Assembly: GCA_022448005.1 (NCBI GenBank)
Contig: JAKUTK010000010.1
Coordinates: 11,115 to 54,338, forward strand
DNA: 43,224 nt
Source: Pseudomonas sp.
Lineage (GTDB): Bacteria > Pseudomonadota > Gammaproteobacteria > Pseudomonadales > Pseudomonadaceae
Direction of reading: 5' to 3'
Shown: in pieces, positions 7,644-15,405 of the stretch
Layout: every line of letters starts with the position of its first letter
Position numbering within the stretch: the stretch's first letter is position 1
Notes under the pieces: model-generated
Told to the model about the DNA's origin: nothing
The model's database searches: none
Seen by the model: only the letters and a program-made list of their open reading frames with translations
Program-made: the position numbers and the translations under genes

Positions 7644-7820
7644 TCAGTGTTTGAGTTTCTTGGGCTGCGGGTCGGAGTAGCTGTGTTTCTCGTGGATCAT
7701 GGTCGCCACCAGGGCGAACAGACTGACGGCGGCTACGAAGAAGGTAATCACCATCAGGATGGCCGGTTTGTCGGCGAACGTGAACACCGCGCCGGCGCCT
7801 TCGAAGGTACTGATACTCAT
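7644..7820 (-). CDS. 58-residue single-helix membrane protein downstream of amt
   Basis: Starting at ATG 7820 after AGGAG gives 58 residues: a polar N-terminus, one hydrophobic helix of about 22 residues (AILMVITFFVAAVSLFALVA) and a charged, histidine- and lysine-rich tail ending PKKLKH. It follows the second amt on the same strand after a 56-base gap containing a hairpin, and a strong terminator follows at once, so the two genes look like one transcript. I do not recognise a named family. It could be a regulatory or stabilising microprotein for the transporter, which is inference. Longer in-frame versions starting upstream have no ribosome-binding site. Confidence 0.72.
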   Translation of the reverse strand: MSISTFEGAGAVFTFADKPAILMVITFFVAAVSLFALVATMIHEKHSYSDPQPKKLKH

Positions 7821-7843
7821 GGTATTGCTCCTGTATGGACGAG

Positions 7844-7866
7844 GGACGCGCTGGGGAGGCGCGTCC
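7844..7866 (-). other. Intercistronic stem-loop between amt and microprotein
   Basis: GGACGCGC and GCGCGTCC form a perfect 8-bp stem with a seven-base loop. There is no T-run, so mRNA stabilisation or differential expression within the operon is more likely than full termination. Confidence 0.45.
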
Positions 7867-7876
7867 GGGGAGGCGA

Positions 7877-9244
7877 TCAGGCCGGTTTGGTTTCGACTAC
7901 CAGGGTGGTCACTTCCGTACCGTTGACCGTGCTGGCATGTCCGTACATGGCAGCCCATTCCGGGTATGCCTGGGCGGGTACTTCGGTGAGGTCAAGACCC
8001 CGTTCCTCGGCGTGCGCCGGGACGCGCAGCATGCCAATCTTCTTTAGCGCGTAAGAAATGGCGTAGCCGGGGATGAAGCCCAGCGCGCCCATCACCAGCG
8101 CGCCGATCAGCTGGCCGGTAAAGCTGATCTCGGCCATGCCGTTGACGTTTGGGTAGCCGGACAGGAACACGCCGCTGATCAGCAGTCCGGCGAAGCCGCC
8201 AAAACCATGCACGGCGAAGGCGCCGACCGCATCGTCCAGGCGGAACTTGAGCAGCAGGTTATTGACCAGCGGCGCGGCTGCGGCTACGCCCATGCCGATC
8301 AGGTAGGCCAAGCCGGGGTGGTACAAGTCTAGGCCCGGGGCGACGGAGATGATTCCGACCAAGCCTCCGGACATCATCCAGAACGGCTCTCGTGTGGTCA
8401 GATAGGCGCCGATCAGCCCGCCAGCAAAGCCCATCAGGGTGTTAAAGGCAAAGGCGGACAGGTTGGTCGGCTGGCCGTAGATGTTGATCCACTGCGCGCC
8501 GCTGTTGTAGATGATGCAGCCGCCCAAAAAGCCGAAGAATCCGACGATGATCAACATCAGGCCCACCACGCTCATCGGCATGCTGTGGCCAACGATCTGG
8601 TTGGCCGAGCCGTCTGGGTTAAAGCGGCCAATGCGCGCGCCGAGGTTGATCACAACGGCCAGGGCGAAGAAGCCGGCGACCTGGTGGACCACGCCCGCCG
8701 CGCCAACATCATGGTAGCCGAACTGCACGGTCAGCCAGCCCTCAGGGTGCCAGCCCCAGGAGGCGGCGAGCAGCCAGAGTACCCCGCCAAGGGCGATGGT
8801 GAGGATGATAAAGGCGCTCATCCGTGCCCGTTCGATGATCGCACCGGAAAGGATCGAGCCGGTAGTGGCAGCGAACAGAGCGAAAGCGCCCCAGAAGATG
8901 CCGGTCGCATTGTCCTTGAGATTGGGCCCCATGGATTCGCTCCACGGCATCGCTGCCATCAAGGCATCCATGCGCGGTACCAAGCCATCCGGGAACGCGT
9001 TGTAGATGGCCCAGCCGCACAGAAATACGCTGGGAACGACAAAGCCGAACGCAAGGATGTTCTTGACGCCTGCCGCCAGCGCATTCTTCAGGCGCGAGGC
9101 GCCGATTTCGTAGGAAAGGAAACCGGCGTGGATCAAGATCATCAACGCCGTGCACCACCAATAGAAGATTTCCATGTTCAGCGTGTTGGTCATCTCTATC
9201 ATCGTATGCAGTTGTTCGAGCGTGAGTGTTGTCTGCTCTTCCAT
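7877..9244 (-). CDS. amt: Ammonium transporter family protein (Amt), second, divergent copy
   Basis: Amt/Mep/Rh channel of 455 residues, clearly not a recent duplicate of the first copy. It lacks a signal peptide and begins MEEQTTLTLEQL. Pore histidines are conserved: DVGAAGVVH near residue 177 replaces the usual DFAGGTVVH form, and GAFAVHGFGG lies near residue 335. The C-terminal tail EERGLDLTEVPAQAYPEW keeps the GLDL element but then runs about 30 residues longer than usual. The start follows GAGGG. An NtrC/sigma-54-type promoter precedes it and a one-helix microprotein follows it. Location between the dmm and tmm-tdm genes suggests transport of ammonium, methylammonium or dimethylammonium. 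The substrate is not determined by the sequence. Confidence 0.9.
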   Translation of the reverse strand: MEEQTTLTLEQLHTMIEMTNTLNMEIFYWWCTALMILIHAGFLSYEIGASRLKNALAAGVKNILAFGFVVPSVFLCGWAIYNAFPDGLVPRMDALMAAMPWSESMGPNLKDNATGIFWGAFALFAATTGSILSGAIIERARMSAFIILTIALGGVLWLLAASWGWHPEGWLTVQFGYHDVGAAGVVHQVAGFFALAVVINLGARIGRFNPDGSANQIVGHSMPMSVVGLMLIIVGFFGFLGGCIIYNSGAQWINIYGQPTNLSAFAFNTLMGFAGGLIGAYLTTREPFWMMSGGLVGIISVAPGLDLYHPGLAYLIGMGVAAAAPLVNNLLLKFRLDDAVGAFAVHGFGGFAGLLISGVFLSGYPNVNGMAEISFTGQLIGALVMGALGFIPGYAISYALKKIGMLRVPAHAEERGLDLTEVPAQAYPEWAAMYGHASTVNGTEVTTLVVETKPA

Positions 9245-9355
9245 CGCTTAACCCTCAAGGCATTGTTTGATTTGATGTGGTGGCAGAGAGGAGGGGCTGT
9301 CGGGATGACAGTCGTCTTTTTTATCATTGCTCACTAAAAGTTCGTGAGAGGAAAA

Positions 9356-9371
9356 AGCAAGCCTTGTGCCA
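9356..9371 (-). promoter_or_regulatory. Sigma-54 promoter for the second amt
   Basis: On the minus strand TGGCACAAGGCTTGCT matches TGGCAC-N5-TTGC exactly (GG 9370-9369, GC 9358-9357). Transcription would start near 9345, about 100 bases before the amt ATG. The motif forms the descending arm of the tdm terminator hairpin, so a pure terminator interpretation of part of the match is possible. Confidence 0.65.
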
Positions 9372-9399
9372 GATCGTCTGATTGCGTCTGGCACAAGGC
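9361..9399 (-). terminator. Intrinsic terminator of tmm-tdm
   Basis: GCCTTGTGCCAGA (9361-9373) and TCTGGCACAAGGC (9387-9399) are perfect 13-bp inverted repeats around a 13-base loop, followed on the minus strand by TTGCTTTTT. It lies about 97 bases after the tdm stop. Its last arm doubles as a sigma-54 promoter for the next gene. Confidence 0.65.
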
Positions 9400-9432
9400 C
9401 TGCAGCCGGCGCTTATAAGGGGCGCGGCGCCT

Positions 9433-9463
9433 GTTGTGCGCTTTTTGCGCACAACACTGGTGC
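9433..9463 (-). promoter_or_regulatory. NtrC-like site and adjoining 9-bp palindrome upstream of the second amt
   Basis: GCACAACACTGGTGC (9449-9463) fits GCAC-N7-GTGC with both half-sites intact, like the NtrC sites before enteric glnA. It overlaps a perfect dyad GTTGTGCGC-TTTTT-GCGCACAAC (9433-9455), which could bind another activator. The NtrC-like centre is about 111 bases upstream of the predicted sigma-54 start. Confidence 0.5.
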
Positions 9464-9495
9464 CTACTGCCTGAAGTTGGCTCGTCCTGCTGCTG

Positions 9496-11841
9496 TCATG
9501 CGCGCACCCGGCTTTTGTCGGGGTCATAAGTGACCGTGCCGCTGGCAACCCGGGCGCCGATGCGTTTCTGTTGTCCGTCGAGCTTGCCCACTTCAAGCCG
9601 GGTACCAGGCGCGCAGCTGGCGATATCCAGCCGACACAACGCAATATTTCTGCCGAGCAGCGGCGAGCGGGTGGCGCTGGTGATCACCCCCACCTGGGCG
9701 CGACCGCTCCGCACGCAGTCGCCGTGCATCGCCACTTCGTTACCTTCCAGCTCAAGCGCCACCAACCTTCGCTGCGGCTGGGCGCTGCGCCGCTCGAGGG
9801 CGGCGCGGCCGATGAAATCGTCCTGCTTGGTCTTCAGAGGCACAGTGAAGCCGATCCCCGCTTCGAAAGGATCGGTCTGATCGCAGAACTCATAGCCGGC
9901 GAAGACCAGCCCTGCCTCGATGCGCAGCATGTCCAACGCGTGTAAACCCAGCGGCACGAGCCCCATGGGCTCGCCGAGCTCCCAAAGCCGCTGCCAGAGC
10001 GGCAGGGCATCGTCCGGATGGCAGAAGATTTCGTAACCCAACTCGCCGGTGTAACCGGTGCGCGAAACCATCAGGGGACAGCCGTTGTAGTCATCCAGGC
10101 GACCGTTGAGGAAGCGGAACCAGCCCAGCTCCGACAGCGCCGGCTGGGTCGCCGGAGTCCAGATCATCTGGCTCAGCAATTCGCGGCTTTTCGGCCCCTG
10201 CACGGCGATGTTGTGGATTTGCTCGCAGGCGGATTTCACCCACACCTTCATGCCGAGTTTTGCCGCCTGCTCGCGCAGCCAGACGCCGGCGTAGTCTTCG
10301 CCGCAGATCCAGCGGAAGGCATCCGGGCCGAGGCGCAGCAAGGTGCCGTCATCGAGCATGCCGCCGTGCTCGTAGCACATCGCCGAGTAGACGACCTGGC
10401 CGACCGCCAGCTTGCGCACATCACGGGTCAGGCAGTAGTTGAGCAGCGCTTCGGCGTCCGGGCCGAGTACCTCGAATTTGCGCAGCGCGGAGAGGTCCAT
10501 CACCGCCACCCGTTCGCGGCAGCCGTGGTACTCCTCGATGGCGCCGAAGCCGTTGAAGTGGGTGGGCGTCCACCAGCCGCGGTAGTCGATGAAGTTGCCG
10601 GTAAGGGCCGAGGTGCCGGGATGAAAACCGCTTTCGCGGGTCAGCACCGGGTCGGCGTCGGGCGTCTTGCGAGTGGCCATGGCGATACTGAAGCGCTCCT
10701 TGTCGGAATACAGGCGGATCTGGATGTCGGTGGGTTGCCAGCCGTTGGCCGGATCAATGTCGTCCGGGCAGCTGCTGCTGGCGCAAACCAGATCGGTCTG
10801 GGCGCGCAGCAGCACATAGTCGCCGGGGCGCGACCAGGGCTCATCGATGGTCAATTGGTGGTGGGCGTCGATCGCGGTGTTGAAGAAGAAGTTGATTGCC
10901 GGCCAGCCGGGACGGCCACTGACGCCGTGATCGGCCAATGCACGGCTGATGTTGTCGCTGCAGTTGGCGTGGCCGAAGTAGCCCTGCGACTCGTAATAGC
11001 GCGCCGTGCAAGCCAGCGCAAAGGTGTCGTGGCGGCCCACGGTGTCTCGGACCACCTCCAGCATCGGCTGCATGTTGCGGTCGAAGAATCGACTGAACAG
11101 GCCGGGGCCGGGCCAGGCGCTGCCGTTGAGGGTGCGGGTGACGGTGGGGTCCAGGTCGATTTCGTGGCCGGCATCCAGGCCGCGGCGGTCGAAGGCGACG
11201 AAATCCGAGCATTGGCGGCCGGCGACGTCGATCACCTGTATGTACTGGCCGGCAGCGACCGGGTAGGCGCGGGCGCTGCCCGGACGGATGGTGAATTCGT
11301 CGAGCAATTCGCCGAGCGGTTCGGGCAGCGCCGGACGCAGCAGGTGTCCTGGGTTGGCGCGGCGGATCGACACGCGCAATTCACTGGCGCGGCGCTGGCT
11401 GTCGACCGGGGTGGCGCCGCCAGGTGCGGCGACCAGCACCAGCAGGCGCTGGCCCGCAGTGAATTGCCTGGCGAAGCCTGCCGGTGTGCCTGGTGACCAG
11501 AGCTGCACCGCCGTCGGCAGTTGTCGACAGTCGATGCCTTGGCGAGTCAGCGCCAGGCGTACCCTGGCGGCGGCGGCACCGCCGTCGCGGAGCAGGTCGG
11601 TGATGAATGTCGTACCCGGCGAGTCTTGCAGTTCCAGTGCGGCAAGGCCATTGCCGCCATCGCCAGTAAAAGCGAGCAACTCCGCGAGTTGGTCGCCCTC
11701 GATATCGATTACTTGCAGCAGGTCGCCTGCCTCGAGCTCGATCAAGGTCAAGCCGCCAGGCGCGACGCGGTAACGTTCCTGGGCTGGGGCGCGGGCGTAC
11801 AGCGCCGGCTCGCTGGGACGCGAGACGATGGGAAGGTTCAT
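9496..11841 (-). CDS. tdm: Trimethylamine N-oxide demethylase (TMAO aldolase)
   Basis: Cytoplasmic enzyme that cleaves trimethylamine N-oxide to dimethylamine and formaldehyde. The 781-residue protein has the Tdm layout: an N-terminal region to about 170, a DUF1989 domain to about 400 with cysteine motifs (GRQCSDFVAFD, ANCSDNIS, CASSSCPDD) suited to metal binding, and a C-terminal GcvT-like folate domain from about 420 with SRTGYTGELGYEIFC near 605. The N-terminal segment VAPGGLTLIELEAGD...LQVIDIEGDQ resembles the later FTIRPG...IQVIDVAGRQ, so it may be a worn second DUF1989 copy. I chose ATG 11841 because GGAG stands eight bases upstream; the GTG at 11850 overlaps that site. It follows tmm in the same direction, its usual partner. 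Confidence 0.93.
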   Translation of the reverse strand: MNLPIVSRPSEPALYARAPAQERYRVAPGGLTLIELEAGDLLQVIDIEGDQLAELLAFTGDGGNGLAALELQDSPGTTFITDLLRDGGAAAARVRLALTRQGIDCRQLPTAVQLWSPGTPAGFARQFTAGQRLLVLVAAPGGATPVDSQRRASELRVSIRRANPGHLLRPALPEPLGELLDEFTIRPGSARAYPVAAGQYIQVIDVAGRQCSDFVAFDRRGLDAGHEIDLDPTVTRTLNGSAWPGPGLFSRFFDRNMQPMLEVVRDTVGRHDTFALACTARYYESQGYFGHANCSDNISRALADHGVSGRPGWPAINFFFNTAIDAHHQLTIDEPWSRPGDYVLLRAQTDLVCASSSCPDDIDPANGWQPTDIQIRLYSDKERFSIAMATRKTPDADPVLTRESGFHPGTSALTGNFIDYRGWWTPTHFNGFGAIEEYHGCRERVAVMDLSALRKFEVLGPDAEALLNYCLTRDVRKLAVGQVVYSAMCYEHGGMLDDGTLLRLGPDAFRWICGEDYAGVWLREQAAKLGMKVWVKSACEQIHNIAVQGPKSRELLSQMIWTPATQPALSELGWFRFLNGRLDDYNGCPLMVSRTGYTGELGYEIFCHPDDALPLWQRLWELGEPMGLVPLGLHALDMLRIEAGLVFAGYEFCDQTDPFEAGIGFTVPLKTKQDDFIGRAALERRSAQPQRRLVALELEGNEVAMHGDCVRSGRAQVGVITSATRSPLLGRNIALCRLDIASCAPGTRLEVGKLDGQQKRIGARVASGTVTYDPDKSRVRA

Positions 11842-11887
11842 GGACGGCACTCCGCTGGTTCGGATGAAAGGCCTGACGGCCGAAGCT

Positions 11888-11906
11888 GCTCCCGCGGGGC
11901 GGGAGC
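11888..11906 (-). other. Stem-loop between tmm and tdm
   Basis: GCTCCCGC and GCGGGAGC form an 8-bp stem with a GGG-sized loop in the 75-base space between the two genes. No T-run follows on the minus strand, so it probably stabilises or tunes the shared message. Confidence 0.4.
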
Positions 11907-11916
11907 CTCGGCGCGG

Positions 11917-13287
11917 TCAGCCGACCGTTTTCAAGCGTTTCTCTGGCTGGTCGCTGAGGTAGGTCTGTAGCGAATCATCCAGCGCCTGCAGCCACGGGGT
12001 GTGATGCGCGGTGGCGAGGGTTCCGGTCATCAGCGAGCGATGGCACTTGTCGCGGTAGCCCATGATGTCTTCATGCTTGTCGTGCTTCCACTGCAGGAAG
12101 GTGCGGTTGACTTCGGCGATATCGAAGCTCGGGTAGTCTGTAGCCTCGATCAGCTGACGAATGTATTCGCCCTGGAATTCAAACATCTGCCGGGCGGTTT
12201 CCAGCAGCTCTTCTTCCTGTCGCCAGGCAAGGTCCTCGGCACGCATTCGCGCGGGGTCGGGCAGAGAAATGCGGCCGAGGATGACGTCACGGACGTACCA
12301 GGCCTGCGCGTCGAACATGTTGAAGCTGTACCACTGGTCCTGCATGCCTAGGTAGATGAGCTTCGGGTTGGCCTCCCAGAACACCCCCTTATAGAGGTTC
12401 AGCGGCCAGAGGCGGTTGTCGGTCTTCAGGCGTAGCTCTTCAGGCAGAAAGGGGAAGTGATGCTTGTAGCCGGTGCAAAGAATGATCGCATCGATGTGCT
12501 TGCTACTACCGTCGACGAAGTGCGCGGTGCTGCCATGGAGATGTGACAGCAGTGGCTTTTCCTCCCAGTTATCGGGCCACTTGTAGCCCATCGGGGCGCT
12601 ACGGTAGCAACTGGTGATCGAGCGCGCGCCATACTTGAAGCACTGCGAGCCGATGTCCTCGGCTGAATAGCTGCTGCCCACCACCAGCACGTCCTTGTCT
12701 TTGAACTCCAGCGCGTCACGGAAATCATGGGCATGCAGTACGCGCCCGGCAAAGCTCTCAAAACCCGGAAAATAGGGCACGTTGGGCGTTGAAAAGTGGC
12801 CGCTGGCGACCACCACGTAATCGAACTCCCGAGTGCTGGTCTGATCGTCGTCATAATTGTGCACGGTGACGCTGAATGATCCGCTGTCCGGGTCCTGAAC
12901 AACGCTGCGCACCACGGTGTTGAACTGAATATATTGACGCACACCGGCCTTCTGGACCCGCCCCTTGATGTAGTCCCAGAGCACCTCCCGCGGCGGGTAG
13001 GAGCCCATCGGGCGACCGAAGTGCTCGTCGAAGGTGTAGTCGGCGAATTCCAGGCACTCCTTGGGGCCGTTTGACCAGAGGTAGCGGTACATGCTGCTGT
13101 GGACCGGCTCGCCATGCTCATCCAGTCCGGTGCGCCAGGTGTAATTCCACATGCCGCCCCAGTCGCTCTGCTTTTCGTAACAGACCAGCTCGGGAAGCTC
13201 GGCCCCCATGGCGGCCGCGGACTGGAAGGCGCGAAGTTGGGCCAGGCCGCATGGCCCGGCGCCGATGATGGCGATGCGTTGAGTCAT
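11917..13287 (-). CDS. tmm: Trimethylamine monooxygenase (flavin-containing monooxygenase)
   Basis: Oxidises trimethylamine to its N-oxide with FAD, NADPH and O2, the first step of the pathway completed by tdm and dmm. The 456-residue length and N-terminal GAGPCG FAD motif (residues 9-14) fit bacterial Tmm. The FMO fingerprint [11 protein letters not shown] and the NADPH-site [10 protein letters not shown] near residue 205 are present, as is the typical [17 protein letters not shown] segment near residue 38. AGGAG stands seven bases before the ATG. It heads a two-gene message with tdm and diverges from a histidine kinase gene. No trimethylamine ABC transporter is present here. Other FMO activities, such as indole oxidation, are possible side reactions of the family. 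Confidence 0.94.
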   Translation of the reverse strand: MTQRIAIIGAGPCGLAQLRAFQSAAAMGAELPELVCYEKQSDWGGMWNYTWRTGLDEHGEPVHSSMYRYLWSNGPKECLEFADYTFDEHFGRPMGSYPPREVLWDYIKGRVQKAGVRQYIQFNTVVRSVVQDPDSGSFSVTVHNYDDDQTSTREFDYVVVASGHFSTPNVPYFPGFESFAGRVLHAHDFRDALEFKDKDVLVVGSSYSAEDIGSQCFKYGARSITSCYRSAPMGYKWPDNWEEKPLLSHLHGSTAHFVDGSSKHIDAIILCTGYKHHFPFLPEELRLKTDNRLWPLNLYKGVFWEANPKLIYLGMQDQWYSFNMFDAQAWYVRDVILGRISLPDPARMRAEDLAWRQEEELLETARQMFEFQGEYIRQLIEATDYPSFDIAEVNRTFLQWKHDKHEDIMGYRDKCHRSLMTGTLATAHHTPWLQALDDSLQTYLSDQPEKRLKTVG

Positions 13288-13606
13288 TTACGTTCTCCTG
13301 CAAGGGACAGCTGCGGTGTGCCGAAATACGGGTCGAGACGAACGTTAATCGAGCCAGGCGGTGGGCGAACTCTCCTCGTGGCGATACCCCATTTGGGATA
13401 CTTCCAGTGGAGTAGAAGGGCGTGCCCCAGAAGAATGCGCTGTGCCAGGCAGCGGCCTCGCGCTGGTGCGTTGCGAACGAACGTGGCGTTAAAAATTCCT
13501 TTTAAGAAAGAATAATTCTTGCTACGACAAGAGGTTGTGCCCGCTGTGGCGGTCCGGGGCATGAAAGTTGCTCCCGGCTCTGTCATGACCTTTTCTGGAA
13601 GCGCCG
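13288..13606. promoter_or_regulatory. Divergent control region between tmm and the histidine kinase
   Basis: This 319-base gene-free stretch must hold promoters for both directions. An AT-rich core lies at 13490-13520, containing AAGAATAATTCTT. Its reverse complement contains CTTTCTTAAAAGGAATT, which resembles CTTTCCTTAAAAGAAT just after the dmm sigma-54 site. GTTGTGC occurs at 13534-13540. I found no convincing sigma-54 match for tmm. Confidence 0.4.
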
Positions 13607-14734
13607 ATGCCGCCCACCACTCTGCGCAACCGCTGTTTCGTCTGGCCCTGGCAGCGGCTTTGGCGGCGCGCGGCCGACCCGGCATCTTGCGAGCGGTTGC
13701 TGCAGGAGCTGCCGCTGCGCCTGCTCCGCCAGCCCGGAGACGAACCGCTGCTAGAGTGGCTAGATGCGTTGCGGCGTCTGTCCTGTGCTCGAGATGCTGC
13801 TCTGCTACTGCCGAACGATGGGCGGGACGTCCCGCGTCAATTGGGGCGCATGGTGGAATGCGAACAGGCGGCGGGCTGCACCTGTCGCGACGCGCCTGCC
13901 TGGCTGCCCGCTGCCGGCTGCCTGACCCGATGTGCGGGCTGTCTGGAGGCTGGGCGCCACCGATTGATCTGCGGTATTGCGGTGACTGGAGGTGCGCCTG
14001 GCGCTGTGCTGCTTGAGTTTGCCCGCGCGCCCAGCGAAAGCCAGCGGCGGTGTCTGCAAGAGGCCGGCCGGTTGCTTGGCGAGACCTTGTGCATGCTGGC
14101 CGAGCAGCGAGCCCGACAGCGCCGCGAGCTGGTGGCCGAGCGCGCCGTGCTATCACGCGAGCTGCACGATTCCGTGGCCCAACAGTTGAGCTATCTGCAG
14201 ATCCGCGCCAGCCGCATTCAGATGCTGATCGGCACGGATGAGGCGCATGCGCAGTCGATGCTCACCGAACTGCGCGCCACCCTGCAGCTGATGCACCGGC
14301 AAGTACGCGAGCTGATCGCGTCTGCCCGCCTGACCATGGATGGTCGCTCGCTGAATCAGGCCATCCAGGCGTCGGTAGACGAATTTTCCCGCTGCAGCGG
14401 CTGCGTCTTCGAGGTGGACAACCGCATCCATGTCGGGCTGCTCACACCGGAGGCAGAGCTACAGGTGCTGCAGATCATCCGCGAGGCGCTGGCCAACGTG
14501 GTGCGCCACTCCCACGCCGATCGTGCCCAGGTCTTCTTGCTGGCGCGACCCAACGACGCCGTTGAAGTACGAGTGGAGGACGACGGGATCGGCTTGCCTG
14601 AAGAGCTGCCGGAAGATGGCCACTTCGGCCTGCGCATCATGCGCGAGCGGGCCGGCGCCATCGGTGCCCGCCTGCGGATCGACCGGCGCGAACCTTGCGG
14701 TACCTGCGTCACACTTCTCTGGAGACATTCATGA
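13607..14734 (+). CDS. Soluble NarX/NreB-like sensor histidine kinase with cysteine-rich N-terminus
   Basis: Signal-transduction kinase of 375 residues. The C-terminal half is a HisKA_3 dimerisation domain with phospho-acceptor His187 in SRELHDSVAQQLSYLQIRAS, then an HATPase with EALANVVRHSHAD (N-box) near residue 298 and VEDDGIGLP near 325, the NarX/DegS/NreB class. No membrane helix is predictable. The N-terminal 180 residues look GAF-like and are unusually rich in cysteine (ECEQAAGCTCRDAP and LTRCAGCLEAG), which could bind an Fe-S cluster, metal or heme or sense redox state. Its stop overlaps the regulator start (ATGA). Divergence from tmm hints at a regulatory link, but this is unproven; nitrate or oxygen sensing is the family alternative. 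Confidence 0.85.
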   Translation: MPPTTLRNRCFVWPWQRLWRRAADPASCERLLQELPLRLLRQPGDEPLLEWLDALRRLSCARDAALLLPNDGRDVPRQLGRMVECEQAAGCTCRDAPAWLPAAGCLTRCAGCLEAGRHRLICGIAVTGGAPGAVLLEFARAPSESQRRCLQEAGRLLGETLCMLAEQRARQRRELVAERAVLSRELHDSVAQQLSYLQIRASRIQMLIGTDEAHAQSMLTELRATLQLMHRQVRELIASARLTMDGRSLNQAIQASVDEFSRCSGCVFEVDNRIHVGLLTPEAELQVLQIIREALANVVRHSHADRAQVFLLARPNDAVEVRVEDDGIGLPEELPEDGHFGLRIMRERAGAIGARLRIDRREPCGTCVTLLWRHS

Positions 14735-15405
14735 GCGATGTGTTGACCCTGTTGCTGATCGACGATCATTCGTTGCTGCGCCGCGGCCTGGCCGAGTTGC
14801 TGAACGCCGAGCCGGAGTTCCGCGTGCTCGCCACGGCGGCATGCGGTGTGGAGGGCATCGAGATGGCCAGCCGCCTGCAACCGATGATGGTTCTCCTCGA
14901 TCTTCACATGCCTGGCATGAGCGGTCTACAGACCTTGGGCTGCCTCAAGCGCGAGCAGCCTGACAGTCAGGTCATCGTGCTGACCGCCTCTGATTCGCAG
15001 GTCGATCTGCTGGCCGCGCTGCGCGGCGGTGCCGACGGCTATGTACTCAAGGAGACCGAGCCGGAACAACTAATCGCTTATCTGCGGGGATGCACGCGCG
15101 GGCAGGTGACGCTGGAACCTGGCCTGATGCGCCTTCTTGGCGCAGAGTCGCAGTCGCCAAGCAGCCCGCCACGACCTTGCGGCAGTCAGGCACTGACCGA
15201 GCGTGAGTGCCAGACCCTGGCCCTGATTGCCGAAGGCATGAGCAACAAACTGATCGCGCGGGAACTAGGTATCAGCGACGGCACGGTTAAGATCCATGTC
15301 AAGCATCTACTCAGCAAGCTGAGCCTGCATTCGCGGCTGGAGCTGGCAGCCTGGGCGCATCGCGGCGGTTTTCTCGACGGCCAGCCGGGGCGGGAGCAAC
15401 CATGA
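14731..15405 (+). CDS. NarL/FixJ-family response regulator
   Basis: DNA-binding partner of the preceding kinase, 224 residues. The receiver domain shows the acidic pair in LLLIDDHSLLRRGL, phospho-acceptor D57 in LLDLHMPGMSGL and conserved K107 in GYVLKETE. The C-terminal LuxR-type helix-turn-helix covers about residues 155-215 with LTERECQTLALIAEGMSNKLIA and IHVKHLLSKL. It overlaps the kinase and the PAS protein by four bases on each side, so all three are translated as a unit. The targets cannot be read from the sequence; the divergent tmm-tdm operon and nitrate/anaerobic genes elsewhere are both candidates. Confidence 0.9.
   Translation: MSDVLTLLLIDDHSLLRRGLAELLNAEPEFRVLATAACGVEGIEMASRLQPMMVLLDLHMPGMSGLQTLGCLKREQPDSQVIVLTASDSQVDLLAALRGGADGYVLKETEPEQLIAYLRGCTRGQVTLEPGLMRLLGAESQSPSSPPRPCGSQALTERECQTLALIAEGMSNKLIARELGISDGTVKIHVKHLLSKLSLHSRLELAAWAHRGGFLDGQPGREQP

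Noticed and set aside
9389..9404. Plus-strand TGGCACAAGGCCTGCA as a second sigma-54 promoter
   Set aside because: It is the mirror copy produced by the terminator's inverted repeat and faces into the 3' end of tdm, where no plus-strand gene exists.
10018..11496. Plus-strand frame of 492 codons opposite tdm
   Set aside because: Antisense shadow of tdm in GC-rich DNA; the tdm frame shows clear DUF1989 and GcvT motifs, the opposite frame shows none.
13444..13457. GG-N10-GC pattern on the minus strand as sigma-54 promoter of tmm
   Set aside because: Only the spacing fits; the surrounding bases (AGGCCG, CTGGC) differ from TGGCAC and TTGC, and no NtrC-like dyad lies upstream.
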